Positions 15,789-23,238 of a DNA stretch of 23,826 bases are shown here, piece by piece. Origin of the DNA: JALQUL01 sp964556425 (lineage in GTDB: Bacteria > Pseudomonadota > Gammaproteobacteria > Burkholderiales > Burkholderiaceae_C); assembly GCA_964556425.1 (NCBI GenBank), contig CAZKWC010000045.1, positions 1 to 23,826 of the forward strand. The letters are read 5' to 3'. The translations under genes were made by a program, and so were the position numbers. Numbering within the stretch: position 1 is the first letter of the stretch; the number at the start of each line of letters is the position of its first letter. The notes beneath the pieces were generated by a model. That model did no database searches. It was given only the letters and a program-made list of their open reading frames with translations, and was not told the DNA's origin.

Positions 15789-17396
15789 ATGATTACTAAT
15801 TTTATCAATAAATTATTAGGCAAATCGCCTTCGGTAAGTAAACCGAAAAAAGTCGCCAATCCCTTTGGTCATAAAGTGGAATTAAGTGCTCAAGAACATG
15901 GTATTAATCCAGAGTTAGTAGATAGTCGAGCCTATGATGTCGTTCATACTCTCAAGCGTGCAGGTTATGACGCATATATTGTCGGAGGTGCAGTTCGCGA
16001 TTTGTTATTAGGTTTACGCCCCAAAGATTTTGATGTCGCTACAAGCGCTACACCAGAGCAGGTCAAAACGCTTTTTAGACGAGCATTTATTATTGGCAGA
16101 CGATTTAGAATTGTACATGTGGTTTATGGTCGTGGCCGCGAACATGAAGTGGTAGAGGTTTCTACCTTCAGAGCATTTTTAGATAACAATGCAGCGCAAG
16201 CCGTAGCTGGAAATGAAAAAACCAGTAAGTCAGAGCTCGCTCACATGAAGCATGCAGTCGATTCAAGTGGTAGGGTATTACGTGATAATGTGTGGGGCCC
16301 TATGCATGAAGATGCAGCTAGACGAGACTTCACTATTAATGCCATGTATTACGATCCATTAACAGAGGTGTTGGTAGACTATCATAAAGGCATTGAAGAC
16401 GCCAAAAAACACCTTATTCGAATGATTGGTGACCCAGCAGTTCGTTACCGCGAAGACCCTGTTCGCATTATTCGTGCGGTTCGCTTTACTGCAAAATTAA
16501 GTGCCTTAGGTTTTAAATTAGAACCTAAAACTGCCAAGCCCTTGGTGGCCTCGCAAGACTTATTAAAAGAGGTTCCACAAAGTCGTCTGTTTGATGAAAT
16601 GTTTAAATTGCTGCAAACTGGTCATTCACTTGCCAGCATAGAGCAACTCATTCAACTTCAATTGCAAAACGGTATTTATCCATTACTGTCAGTGGTGGTA
16701 GAGCGTTCCAAGCATGTTTTGGTGCAATCGGTTTTAGCCGATACTGACCAAAGGGTAAAAGAAGGTAGAGCCGTTGCGCCGAGCTTTTTATTGGCCTGTG
16801 TATTATGGGAAGATGTGAAATTAGGCTGGGATGCCAAAGTCGCCCAAGGCATACATAAAGTGCCTGCCTTGCAAGAGGCAGTCGATGAAGTTTTTAACCT
16901 CAGAATTGGTGATGTATCTGGCCGCGGCAAATTGGCTTCCGATATGCGTGAAATTTGGGCGATGCAGCCCCGTTTTGAAAAACGTACAGGTAGTGGCCCT
17001 TGGTCATTAGTTGACCATCCACGTTATCGCGCCGGCTTTGATTTTTTACAATTACGTGCCAAGTCTGGTGAGGTAGAAGAAAGTTTGGCCGATTGGTGGC
17101 AAGAGTTTGCCCAAGCTGACCAAGACCTCAAAGCAGATATGTTGTTGCAAGTGCGTGATGAGATGCAAAAATCTAAAGTCAAAAGCACTCGCTCTCACTC
17201 CGCCACGAAAACAAAAGTGCCAAACAATCCAAAAACGACGGCAGCTACCATCACCGAGGACGTAGCGTCTAACTCAGAGTTAGAGCAGACGACACCCATT
17301 AAAAAACGTAAACGTAAACCTAGGCGTTATCCTAAAGATGCTCGCGGTGCAACAGATACCAATCAAAATGGAGGTGGTGGAAGTGCTACGTCGTGA
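15789..17396 (+). CDS. pcnB: Poly(A) polymerase I
   Basis: PcnB adds 3' poly(A) tails that mark RNAs for decay. The 535 residues form a class II nucleotidyltransferase. The head has VGGAVRDLLLGLRPKDFDVA (65-84), with the GG motif and the two catalytic Asp (D80, D82), and a third carboxylate near E123 in VVEVSTFR. RRDFTINAMYYD (178-189) and YREDPVRIIRAVRF (220-233) follow. The glycine-rich, PKDFDVAT form and the long C-terminus distinguish PcnB from tRNA CCA-adding enzymes. The last 60 residues are a basic, Lys/Arg-rich tail (KKRKRKPRRYP) ending in a Gly run, as in other PcnB proteins. AGAAGGG (15774-15780) precedes the ATG. Its end overlaps folK. Confidence 0.95.
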   Translation: MITNFINKLLGKSPSVSKPKKVANPFGHKVELSAQEHGINPELVDSRAYDVVHTLKRAGYDAYIVGGAVRDLLLGLRPKDFDVATSATPEQVKTLFRRAFIIGRRFRIVHVVYGRGREHEVVEVSTFRAFLDNNAAQAVAGNEKTSKSELAHMKHAVDSSGRVLRDNVWGPMHEDAARRDFTINAMYYDPLTEVLVDYHKGIEDAKKHLIRMIGDPAVRYREDPVRIIRAVRFTAKLSALGFKLEPKTAKPLVASQDLLKEVPQSRLFDEMFKLLQTGHSLASIEQLIQLQLQNGIYPLLSVVVERSKHVLVQSVLADTDQRVKEGRAVAPSFLLACVLWEDVKLGWDAKVAQGIHKVPALQEAVDEVFNLRIGDVSGRGKLASDMREIWAMQPRFEKRTGSGPWSLVDHPRYRAGFDFLQLRAKSGEVEESLADWWQEFAQADQDLKADMLLQVRDEMQKSKVKSTRSHSATKTKVPNNPKTTAATITEDVASNSELEQTTPIKKRKRKPRRYPKDARGATDTNQNGGGGSATS

Positions 17397-17865
17397 TTTT
17401 AAAGTTTCTGCATGGGTGGCTTTAGGTGCTAATCTGGGAGACGCTGCTGGGGCTTTAAAACAAGCCTTAGAGGCGATTCAAAACATTCCTGCTACGCATC
17501 TAGAACAAAGTTCGAGTTTTTATAAAACAGCTGCCATTGATTCATCTGGTCCTGACTATATCAATGCAGTGGTGCGCCTTACTACTTTTTTATCTGCCCC
17601 AGATTTGTTAAAAGAGTTGTTTAAAATAGAACAAAAGCACGGTAGAGAAAGGCCTTACGTAAATGCGCCAAGAACACTTGATTTAGATTTATTGTTATTT
17701 GGTAACAGCACGATTCAAAGCCAATTTTTACAAGTGCCACATCCTCGAATGTATCAAAGGGCATTTGTATTATTTCCCTTACATGATGTCTCTGCACAAC
17801 TAGTAAGCCAAGCACAATTAAATGCGGTGTCTGATCAAGTGATTGAGCGACTGACAAATGAATAA
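17383..17865 (+). CDS. folK: 2-amino-4-hydroxy-6-hydroxymethyldihydropteridine pyrophosphokinase (HPPK)
   Basis: FolK transfers pyrophosphate from ATP to 6-hydroxymethyl-dihydropterin in folate synthesis, in the cytosol. The 160 residues contain the family landmarks WVALGANLGD near the N-terminus, SSSFYKTAAI, YINAVVRL, the HPPK signature GRERPYVNAPRTLDLDLLLF, and VPHPRMYQRAFVLFPL. I choose GTG 17383: a strong GGAGG (17370-17374) lies eight bases upstream, the length is standard, and the overlap with pcnB is 14 bases. An in-frame ATG at 17338 would give a 59-base overlap and 15 extra residues without a comparable ribosome site. Overlap implies translational coupling to pcnB, matching the common pcnB-folK pair. 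Confidence 0.93.
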   Translation: MLRRDFKVSAWVALGANLGDAAGALKQALEAIQNIPATHLEQSSSFYKTAAIDSSGPDYINAVVRLTTFLSAPDLLKELFKIEQKHGRERPYVNAPRTLDLDLLLFGNSTIQSQFLQVPHPRMYQRAFVLFPLHDVSAQLVSQAQLNAVSDQVIERLTNE

Positions 17866-17979
17866 CAGATTTTTTTATCTCGCTTAATTCGACTATTTTT
17901 TTACATCATAGTTAGCTTCAGTTGTATTAGTAAAAATTGGAGCTGTTTAAAATAATTATTATTTAAAAGGAATTCTAAA

Positions 17980-18930
17980 ATGGCCTTTGCAAATTTTTTC
18001 TTGCTCTTAGATGACATTACTGCTTTATTAGATGATGTTGCCACCATGACCAAAGTAGCAGCCAATAAAACAGCGGGTGTATTGGGCGATGATCTTGCGC
18101 TTAATGCTCAGCAGGTGACGGGTGTAAAAGCTGACCGCGAGTTACCTGTAGTGTGGGCGGTGGCGAAAGGTTCGTTGATCAACAAATTAATTTTAGTGCC
18201 TTTGGCATTGTTAATTAGTGCTTTTATTCCCATGGCGATTACCCCCTTATTAATGTTGGGTGGCCTTTATTTATGTTTTGAAGGTTTTGAAAAATTAGCC
18301 CATAAATGGCTACATTCAGAACAAGAAGATCAACAGCATGTCAAAGAGTTAAAACAGGCTATTGCTGACCCAACGATTGATTTAGTCGCCTTCGAAAAAG
18401 AAAAAATTACCTCTGCTATTAGAACCGACTTTGTTTTATCGGGAGAAATTATTGTTATCACTTTAGGAGTGGTCGCACAACAGGCCTTTATGACCCAGGT
18501 TTTTGTTTTGTTTGCAGTGGCTATTGCCATGACCATTTTTGTATATGGTATTGTGGCTGGTATTGTCCGCCTAGATGATGTTGGTTTACGTCTTGCATCA
18601 CTTACCGATAAAAATGCTTTCGCCACCTTCAAAAGAAAAATAGGTCGAGGCTTATTATTGTTGGCACCGTGGTTGATGAAAACGTTGACGGTAGTAGGAA
18701 CAGCTGCCATGTTTATGGTGGGCGGCAGTATTTTGGCACATGGCTGGCATGGTTTTCATGATATTTCAGTTGCAAGCGTCGCCATGGTATCTGGGCTTAG
18801 CTGGGTGGGTGGTGCTTTGGCATTTTTTACACCATTGGTTTTAGAGGCTATTTTTGGCGTATTGGCTGGCGCAATTGCCGTGCTAATATGGACTGTTGTG
18901 GGCTCGGTGATTAAAAAGTTCAAGTCATAA
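17980..18930 (+). CDS. DUF808 family membrane protein (YedI-like)
   Basis: This 316-residue inner-membrane protein is of the DUF808 family, to which E. coli YedI belongs; its function is unknown. The N-terminus carries the family signature FFLLLDDITALLDDVATMTKVAA (6-28, quoted as its start and end only: FFLLLDD and TKVAA), followed by KTAGVLGDDLA. Hydrophobic segments occur at about 68-100, 150-190 (ALGVVAQQAF region), 215-250 and 265-310. The segment GGLYLCFEGFEKLAHKW (94-110) is also typical. A good ribosome site, AAAGGA, precedes the ATG. The gene stands alone after a 114-base spacer beyond folK, with benE 53 bases downstream on the same strand, so the two may share a transcript. Confidence 0.9.
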   Translation: MAFANFFLLLDDITALLDDVATMTKVAANKTAGVLGDDLALNAQQVTGVKADRELPVVWAVAKGSLINKLILVPLALLISAFIPMAITPLLMLGGLYLCFEGFEKLAHKWLHSEQEDQQHVKELKQAIADPTIDLVAFEKEKITSAIRTDFVLSGEIIVITLGVVAQQAFMTQVFVLFAVAIAMTIFVYGIVAGIVRLDDVGLRLASLTDKNAFATFKRKIGRGLLLLAPWLMKTLTVVGTAAMFMVGGSILAHGWHGFHDISVASVAMVSGLSWVGGALAFFTPLVLEAIFGVLAGAIAVLIWTVVGSVIKKFKS

Positions 18931-18983
18931 GCATTACTCCAAAAAGTGAACAAGCGCACTGATTAGATTTTCAAAGGGTTTGT

Positions 18984-20186
18984 GTGAAAAAAATAATTCA
19001 AGACTTTAGTGTTTCGGCTAGTGTGGCTGGTTTTGTTGCTGTATTGGTGGGGTTTACCAGTTCAGTGGCTATTGTGTTTCAGGCTGCGACACAATTAGGC
19101 GCTAGCTCGGCACAAATTGCTTCTTGGATGTGGGCCTTGGGTATTGCAATGGGGGTAGCTTCTGCGCTTCCCTCTTGGTGGTTAAGAAAACCCGTTATGG
19201 TGGCTTGGTCCACTCCGGGTGCCGCTGTATTGGCGGTAGCGGGTGCAACCGGCAACTACACTTTGGCACAAGGGGTGGGGGCGTTCATCATCTGCGGCCT
19301 ACTCACTCTAATAGTAGGATTGACCGGTTGGTTTGATGCCATTATTAAGCGTATTCCTGTTGCAATAGCAAATGCCCTATTAGCCGGAGTCTTGGCGAAG
19401 TTTGGCCTACAAGCTTTTGGAATGCTACAGGCTAATCCTAGTTTAGTAATTAGTATGTTGTTGGTCTATTGGATTGTTAAACAAATCGCACCAAGGTGGG
19501 CGATTACGACGAGTCTTGTCGTTGCGATTGTCATGGTATTTTTTCAAGGGCAATTAAATTTACAAAATTTGCAATGGCAGTTAGCCGTGCCTCAAGCAGT
19601 GTGGCCAGAGTTTAGTTTTGCTGCCTTCATGGGTTTAGCATTACCCCTTTGGATTGTCACTATGGCTTCACAAAATCTACCAGGTGTGGCGGCTATCAAT
19701 GCCTGTGGTTATGGGGGAGAAAAAGGTATTCCGGTCTCAAAAATTATTTCATTAACTGGACTTTTTACCTTGGTGTTAGCCCCTTTTGGTTGCTTTTCAG
19801 TTAATTTGAGTGCAATTACGGCTGCTATTTGTATGGGACCAGAGGCACACGAAGATCCTAAAAAACGTTATGTTGCCGCTATTGTGTGCGGTGTTATTTA
19901 TATAGGGATTGGTATTTTTGGTGCAACTGTAGCCTTAGTTTTAGCCGCATTTCCAACCGTTTTAATTGTGGTAATTGCTGGCTTAGCACTACTTGCTACC
20001 ATTGGTAATAGTTTGGCTAGTGCTCTAGAAAACAATCTACACCGCGAGGCGGCCTTGGTCACTTTCTTAGTGTGCTTAAGTGGTATTACTTTGTTGGGTA
20101 TAGGGTCTGCATTCTGGGGTGTAGTCGCTGGTTTATTTGCGATGTATTTACCCAAGGTGTTTAGTAGTTTTAAAAAACCAGCTTAA
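18984..20186 (+). CDS. benE: Benzoate/H+ symporter, BenE family
   Basis: BenE proteins are inner-membrane transporters assigned to benzoate uptake with protons; many homologues lack a benzoate pathway next door, and none is visible here, so the real substrate is open. The 400 residues form about 11-12 membrane segments. Family features include FVAVLVGFTSSVAIVFQAA (18-36), the MVAWSTPGAAVLA segment near 72-84, IPVAIANALLAGVL near 124-137, and the MASQNLPGVAAINACGY segment near 226-242. The start is GTG at 18984 with AAAGGG (18973-18978) five bases upstream. It follows the DUF808 gene by 53 bases. Family assignment is strong; substrate is inferred only. Confidence 0.9.
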   Translation: MKKIIQDFSVSASVAGFVAVLVGFTSSVAIVFQAATQLGASSAQIASWMWALGIAMGVASALPSWWLRKPVMVAWSTPGAAVLAVAGATGNYTLAQGVGAFIICGLLTLIVGLTGWFDAIIKRIPVAIANALLAGVLAKFGLQAFGMLQANPSLVISMLLVYWIVKQIAPRWAITTSLVVAIVMVFFQGQLNLQNLQWQLAVPQAVWPEFSFAAFMGLALPLWIVTMASQNLPGVAAINACGYGGEKGIPVSKIISLTGLFTLVLAPFGCFSVNLSAITAAICMGPEAHEDPKKRYVAAIVCGVIYIGIGIFGATVALVLAAFPTVLIVVIAGLALLATIGNSLASALENNLHREAALVTFLVCLSGITLLGIGSAFWGVVAGLFAMYLPKVFSSFKKPA

Positions 20187-20285
20187 TAGCCACTTATTCC
20201 ATACAGTGTTCACTACCATTCATTTTTGATAAGCTGCAGTGGCTCAAAAAAAGCACAATATATTATTTTCTTGCTGTTTTTGTTA

Positions 20286-20317
20286 ACTCTGCTGGTTGAT
20301 TTTTTTATCAGCAGAGT
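20286..20317. terminator. Stem-loop between convergent benE and the DMT exporter gene
   Basis: ACTCTGCTG (20286-20294) pairs perfectly with CAGCAGAGT (20309-20317), enclosing a T-rich loop. It is 26 bases beyond the stop of the minus-strand exporter gene. T-runs after the stem are poor on both strands, so it is a possible rather than certain terminator. Confidence 0.45.
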
Positions 20318-20342
20318 ATTGTTGCCTAATCAAGGCCATACT

Positions 20343-21236
20343 TTAATTGGCTTTGCGATTGACTAAAATCATGCCAATTGCCACCAAAATAAGCCCGCCT
20401 ATTAAGGCTAAAGTAATGGCCTCTTGTAGCCATAAATTACCCACCATTACAGCGGCGACTGGTGTTAAAAAAACAAAGCCCGACATTTTGGTAGCCGGAT
20501 AACGACTTAGTAGCCACATCCAAGCTAAGTAGCTAATAAATGCGCCCAATACGGTTTGAATAACAAGAGAGCTGACCGAAAAATAGGTCATTTGCATGGT
20601 CCAAGGTTCGTTAAGTGCCAAAGATAAAAATGGCAAACTGATGGCACTCATGGCCACTTGATAAAACAAGAGTTTTTCTGGGGACAGCTTATTTAACACA
20701 GTGGTTTTAATCACGACTGTGGTTAAACCCCATGAAAGGCCTGCTAACAAGGCTAATAAATCACCTTGCCAATGCAGGCTAGAGCTGCCTACCAGTCCAT
20801 CTAGCAGGGCTAATATAACGCCAGAAAACGCCAAAATTAAACCTAGCCACTGAATCGAATTGAGTTTTTCAGATGGTACCCAAATTGGAACTAAAAAGGC
20901 TACCCAAAATGGAGCGGTATAGGCAAAAACGGTTAATCTAGAGGCGCTAGTGTATTGCAAGCCGGTATAAAGACAGGCAAATTCTAGGGCAAAAAGTAAG
21001 CCTGCAATAATGCCAACCCACATACTTTTATCTTTTTGCCATAATGGTATTTTTTTATAAAAGCACCAAGCCATTAACAAAAGTGTTGCGCCTAAAAAAC
21101 GCACGCTGGCTTGAAAAACGGGAGCCATAAATGGCAAAGTCGCTTTAATAAGAACTTGTTGTGTTCCCCAAAAAAGGCAGCATAAAAAAAGAACTGATAG
21201 TGCTGTGCCATCTAAATGGGATTTGCGTTGAGTCAT
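20343..21236 (-). CDS. DMT superfamily (EamA) transporter
   Basis: This 297-residue inner-membrane protein has two EamA repeats of five hydrophobic helices each. The first repeat begins at LSVLFLCCLFWGTQQVLIKA and the second at GDLLALLAGLSWGLTTVVIK, showing the characteristic W-G motif of both halves. Such proteins export amino acids or other metabolites; the substrate cannot be predicted. I choose the ATG at 21234-21236, with AAGG nine bases upstream. The longer frame starting at 21365 would overlap the divergent photolyase gene and add 43 polar residues not seen in the family. The gene diverges from phr across 73 bases containing a perfect DnaA box. Confidence 0.88.
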   Translation of the reverse strand: MTQRKSHLDGTALSVLFLCCLFWGTQQVLIKATLPFMAPVFQASVRFLGATLLLMAWCFYKKIPLWQKDKSMWVGIIAGLLFALEFACLYTGLQYTSASRLTVFAYTAPFWVAFLVPIWVPSEKLNSIQWLGLILAFSGVILALLDGLVGSSSLHWQGDLLALLAGLSWGLTTVVIKTTVLNKLSPEKLLFYQVAMSAISLPFLSLALNEPWTMQMTYFSVSSLVIQTVLGAFISYLAWMWLLSRYPATKMSGFVFLTPVAAVMVGNLWLQEAITLALIGGLILVAIGMILVNRKAN

Positions 21237-21248
21237 GTGGTACAACCT

Positions 21249-21257
21249 TGTGGATAA
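21249..21257 (-). promoter_or_regulatory. Perfect DnaA box (TTATCCACA) between the DMT gene and phr
   Basis: The minus strand reads TTATCCACA, the exact consensus DnaA 9-mer, 53 bases upstream of the photolyase start and 13 bases upstream of the exporter ATG. DnaA is known to regulate some genes through such boxes. A role here is inferred from position only. Confidence 0.4.
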
Positions 21258-21262
21258 ACAAT

Positions 21263-21281
21263 TTTGATTTTGAAGATCAAA
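21263..21281. repeat. Short inverted repeat TTTGAT/ATCAAA in the DMT-phr promoter region
   Basis: TTTGAT and ATCAAA flank a seven-base spacer, just beside the DnaA box and in the middle of the divergent spacer. It could be an operator; the sequence is AT-rich, so chance is not excluded. Confidence 0.2.
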
Positions 21282-21309
21282 TATAAAACTATTGTAAAGG
21301 GTCAAAGAA

Positions 21310-22818
21310 GTGGAAAATTTATTGGATTCCGGCTTGGTTTGGTTAAGGCGCGACCTACGCACCACCGATCATGCTGCATTATCAAATGCTTTACAACTTT
21401 GTAAAAAAGTATTTGTCGCCTTTGTATTTGATACAGAAATCTTAAAAGAACTAGACCGCCATGATCAACGCGTCGAGTTTATTTGGGAAAGTCTGGCTCA
21501 AGTGAATGCCAATCTAGTGCAGCTGAGTCAAAATAATGGTTGCAGTTTAATTGTGAAGTATGGCGTGGCAAGTGAAGTAATTACTTCTTTAGCACAACAA
21601 TTAGAGGTGAATGCTGTGTTTTGTAGCCACGATGATGAGCCTCAAAGCCTACGTCGTGATAGCTTAGTCGAACAAATCTTAGCACAATCTAAAATTAGAT
21701 TTTTCCATTATAAAGATCATGTTTTATTGGAGCGCTCAGAAGTACTAACCCAATCGCAAAAGCCGTATAGTGTTTTTACACCCTATAAAAATGCATGGTT
21801 AAAAATTATTCAAGAGGCTGATCTGCAGGAGTTTCCAATCAAGCAATTGGTCCATCGCTTGGCTGCTACCCCCTTGAGTGCTCATTCTCCCTTGCCATCA
21901 TTGGAGCAGTTAGGTTTTGAAAAAACGGCTCTGAGCGAGTTAAAAATTCCTTTAGGGGAAAATGGTGCACAGCTTTTATTACAAGATTTTGAGTCCCGTA
22001 TTAACGACTATTCGGCAACACGAAATTTTCCTAGTATAAAAGGCCCTAGTTATTTAGGTGTGCATTTAAGGTTTGGAACTATTTCAATAAGACAATTAGC
22101 ACGCTTGGCTTGGCCGCATTACCTGCAAAATAAAGAGGGTGCAACGGTGTGGTTGAGTGAGTTAATATGGCGTGATTTTTATGCTCAAATTATGCATCAC
22201 CATCCCCACATAGTAGAGCGAAGCTTTAAGCTGGCCTATGACAAAATAGAGTGGGAGCAAGGTCCTAAGGCACAAGAATTATTCCAAGCATGGTGTCAGG
22301 CTAAAACCGGTTATCCACTGGTCGACGCAGCCATGGAGCAATTAAATCAGACGGGTTATATGCACAACCGATTGCGCATGGTAGTGGCAAGTTTTTTAGT
22401 CAAGCATTTAGGCTTAGATTGGCGCTTAGGAGAGGCTTATTTTGCCAAAAAACTCAATGATTTTGATCTGGCGTCGAACAATGGAGGTTGGCAGTGGGCG
22501 AGCTCTAGTGGATGTGATGCGCAGCCTTATTTTAGAATTTTTAACCCTGTTACGCAGAGCGAAAAATTTGATAAAGATGGCAAATTTATTAAACGTTATT
22601 TGCCACAACTGGCAAAACTAGATCATAAAAATATTCACGCACCTTGGTTAATGCCTAAGATGTTATTAGACCATGCTGGAGTTGTGTTAGGGCAAAACTA
22701 TCCTTATCCTATTGTGGACCATGCTCAAGCAAGAGCTAAAACTTTGCTACGGTATGCAGTCGTAAGTACCAAAAATCAACTTGAACAACAAAAACAATTT
22801 GACTTGACGCAAAAATGA
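21310..22818 (+). CDS. phr: Deoxyribodipyrimidine photolyase (class I CPD)
   Basis: Photolyase uses blue light and FADH- to split cyclobutane pyrimidine dimers in DNA. The 502 residues have an N-terminal alpha/beta antenna domain (LVWLRRDLRTTDHAAL, 9-24) and a C-terminal FAD domain (about 215-480). By alignment in mind with E. coli Phr, the electron-transfer Trp triad is W394, W371 and W315. Substrate-contact residues E284 and W287 lie in WLSELIWRDF, and W396 in NGGWQWAS. The segment GYMHNRLRM (349-357) is intact, so the enzyme looks functional. The start is GTG 21310 with AAAGGG (21296-21301) upstream. Its TGA overlaps the ATG of the DUF486 gene. Confidence 0.95.
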   Translation: MENLLDSGLVWLRRDLRTTDHAALSNALQLCKKVFVAFVFDTEILKELDRHDQRVEFIWESLAQVNANLVQLSQNNGCSLIVKYGVASEVITSLAQQLEVNAVFCSHDDEPQSLRRDSLVEQILAQSKIRFFHYKDHVLLERSEVLTQSQKPYSVFTPYKNAWLKIIQEADLQEFPIKQLVHRLAATPLSAHSPLPSLEQLGFEKTALSELKIPLGENGAQLLLQDFESRINDYSATRNFPSIKGPSYLGVHLRFGTISIRQLARLAWPHYLQNKEGATVWLSELIWRDFYAQIMHHHPHIVERSFKLAYDKIEWEQGPKAQELFQAWCQAKTGYPLVDAAMEQLNQTGYMHNRLRMVVASFLVKHLGLDWRLGEAYFAKKLNDFDLASNNGGWQWASSSGCDAQPYFRIFNPVTQSEKFDKDGKFIKRYLPQLAKLDHKNIHAPWLMPKMLLDHAGVVLGQNYPYPIVDHAQARAKTLLRYAVVSTKNQLEQQKQFDLTQK

Positions 22819-23186
22819 ATTTCCTTAATTTTTCACCCACCTTTATTACCATTTTTTTATTAATTGCTTCAAATGTTTTTATGACATTTGCTTGGTACGG
22901 CCATTTACGAAGCTTATCTAGTTCGCCATGGCTTATCGCAGCATTTGTCAGCTGGGGGATTGCTTTATTTGAATATTTGCTACAAGTGCCTGCTAATCGG
23001 ATTGGTTATTCACAAGCTCACTTAACCGTAGGCGAGCTTAAAATTATTCAAGAAGTCATTACCTTAAGTGTGTTTGTACCATTCTCGGTTTGGTATATGA
23101 AAGAGCCTTTAAAACTAGATTATTTGTGGGCTGGCTTGTGTTTATTAGGTGCCGTTTATTTTATGTTCAGAAGCAAAATGGCGTAA
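22815..23186 (+). CDS. DUF486 family small membrane protein (DMT-like)
   Basis: This 123-residue protein has four hydrophobic segments and matches DUF486, a small four-helix family related to the drug/metabolite transporter fold. Landmarks are SNVFMTFAWYGHL (19-31), the SWGIALFEYLLQVPANRIGY segment (46-65), ELKIIQEVITL and the VWYMKEPLKLDYLWAGLCLLGAVYF end (listed by its parts VWYMKEP and AVYF). The length is standard. The ATG overlaps the photolyase stop (ATGA, 22815-22818), so its translation is probably coupled to phr. Function is unknown; small-molecule export is an inference from the fold. Confidence 0.9.
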   Translation: MNFLNFSPTFITIFLLIASNVFMTFAWYGHLRSLSSSPWLIAAFVSWGIALFEYLLQVPANRIGYSQAHLTVGELKIIQEVITLSVFVPFSVWYMKEPLKLDYLWAGLCLLGAVYFMFRSKMA

Positions 23187-23221
23187 AAAGCAGCAATAAA
23201 ATTCAATAATTGCTGCTTTTT
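23185..23221. terminator. Two-way terminator after the DUF486 gene
   Basis: A perfect 13-bp stem (23185-23197 with 23209-23221, core GCAGCAAT) has flanking A5/T5 runs and an 11-base loop. It begins inside the DUF486 stop codon and serves the convergent minus-strand gene as well. Confidence 0.88.
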
Positions 23222-23238
23222 CTAATTGATTTCATAAT

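Noticed and set aside
18330..18710. 126-codon open frame on the minus strand inside the DUF808 gene
   Set aside because: It is low-complexity, rich in Thr, Ala and Lys, typical of the reverse complement of a membrane-protein gene; the plus-strand gene is well supported.
18984..20186. benE as part of an aromatic-degradation cluster
   Set aside because: No ring-hydroxylating or ring-cleaving enzyme gene is in the window; the transporter stands next to DUF808 and an exporter.
21237..21365. Longer DMT exporter starting at 21365
   Set aside because: It would overlap the photolyase coding region by 56 bases and add a polar N-terminus not found in EamA proteins.
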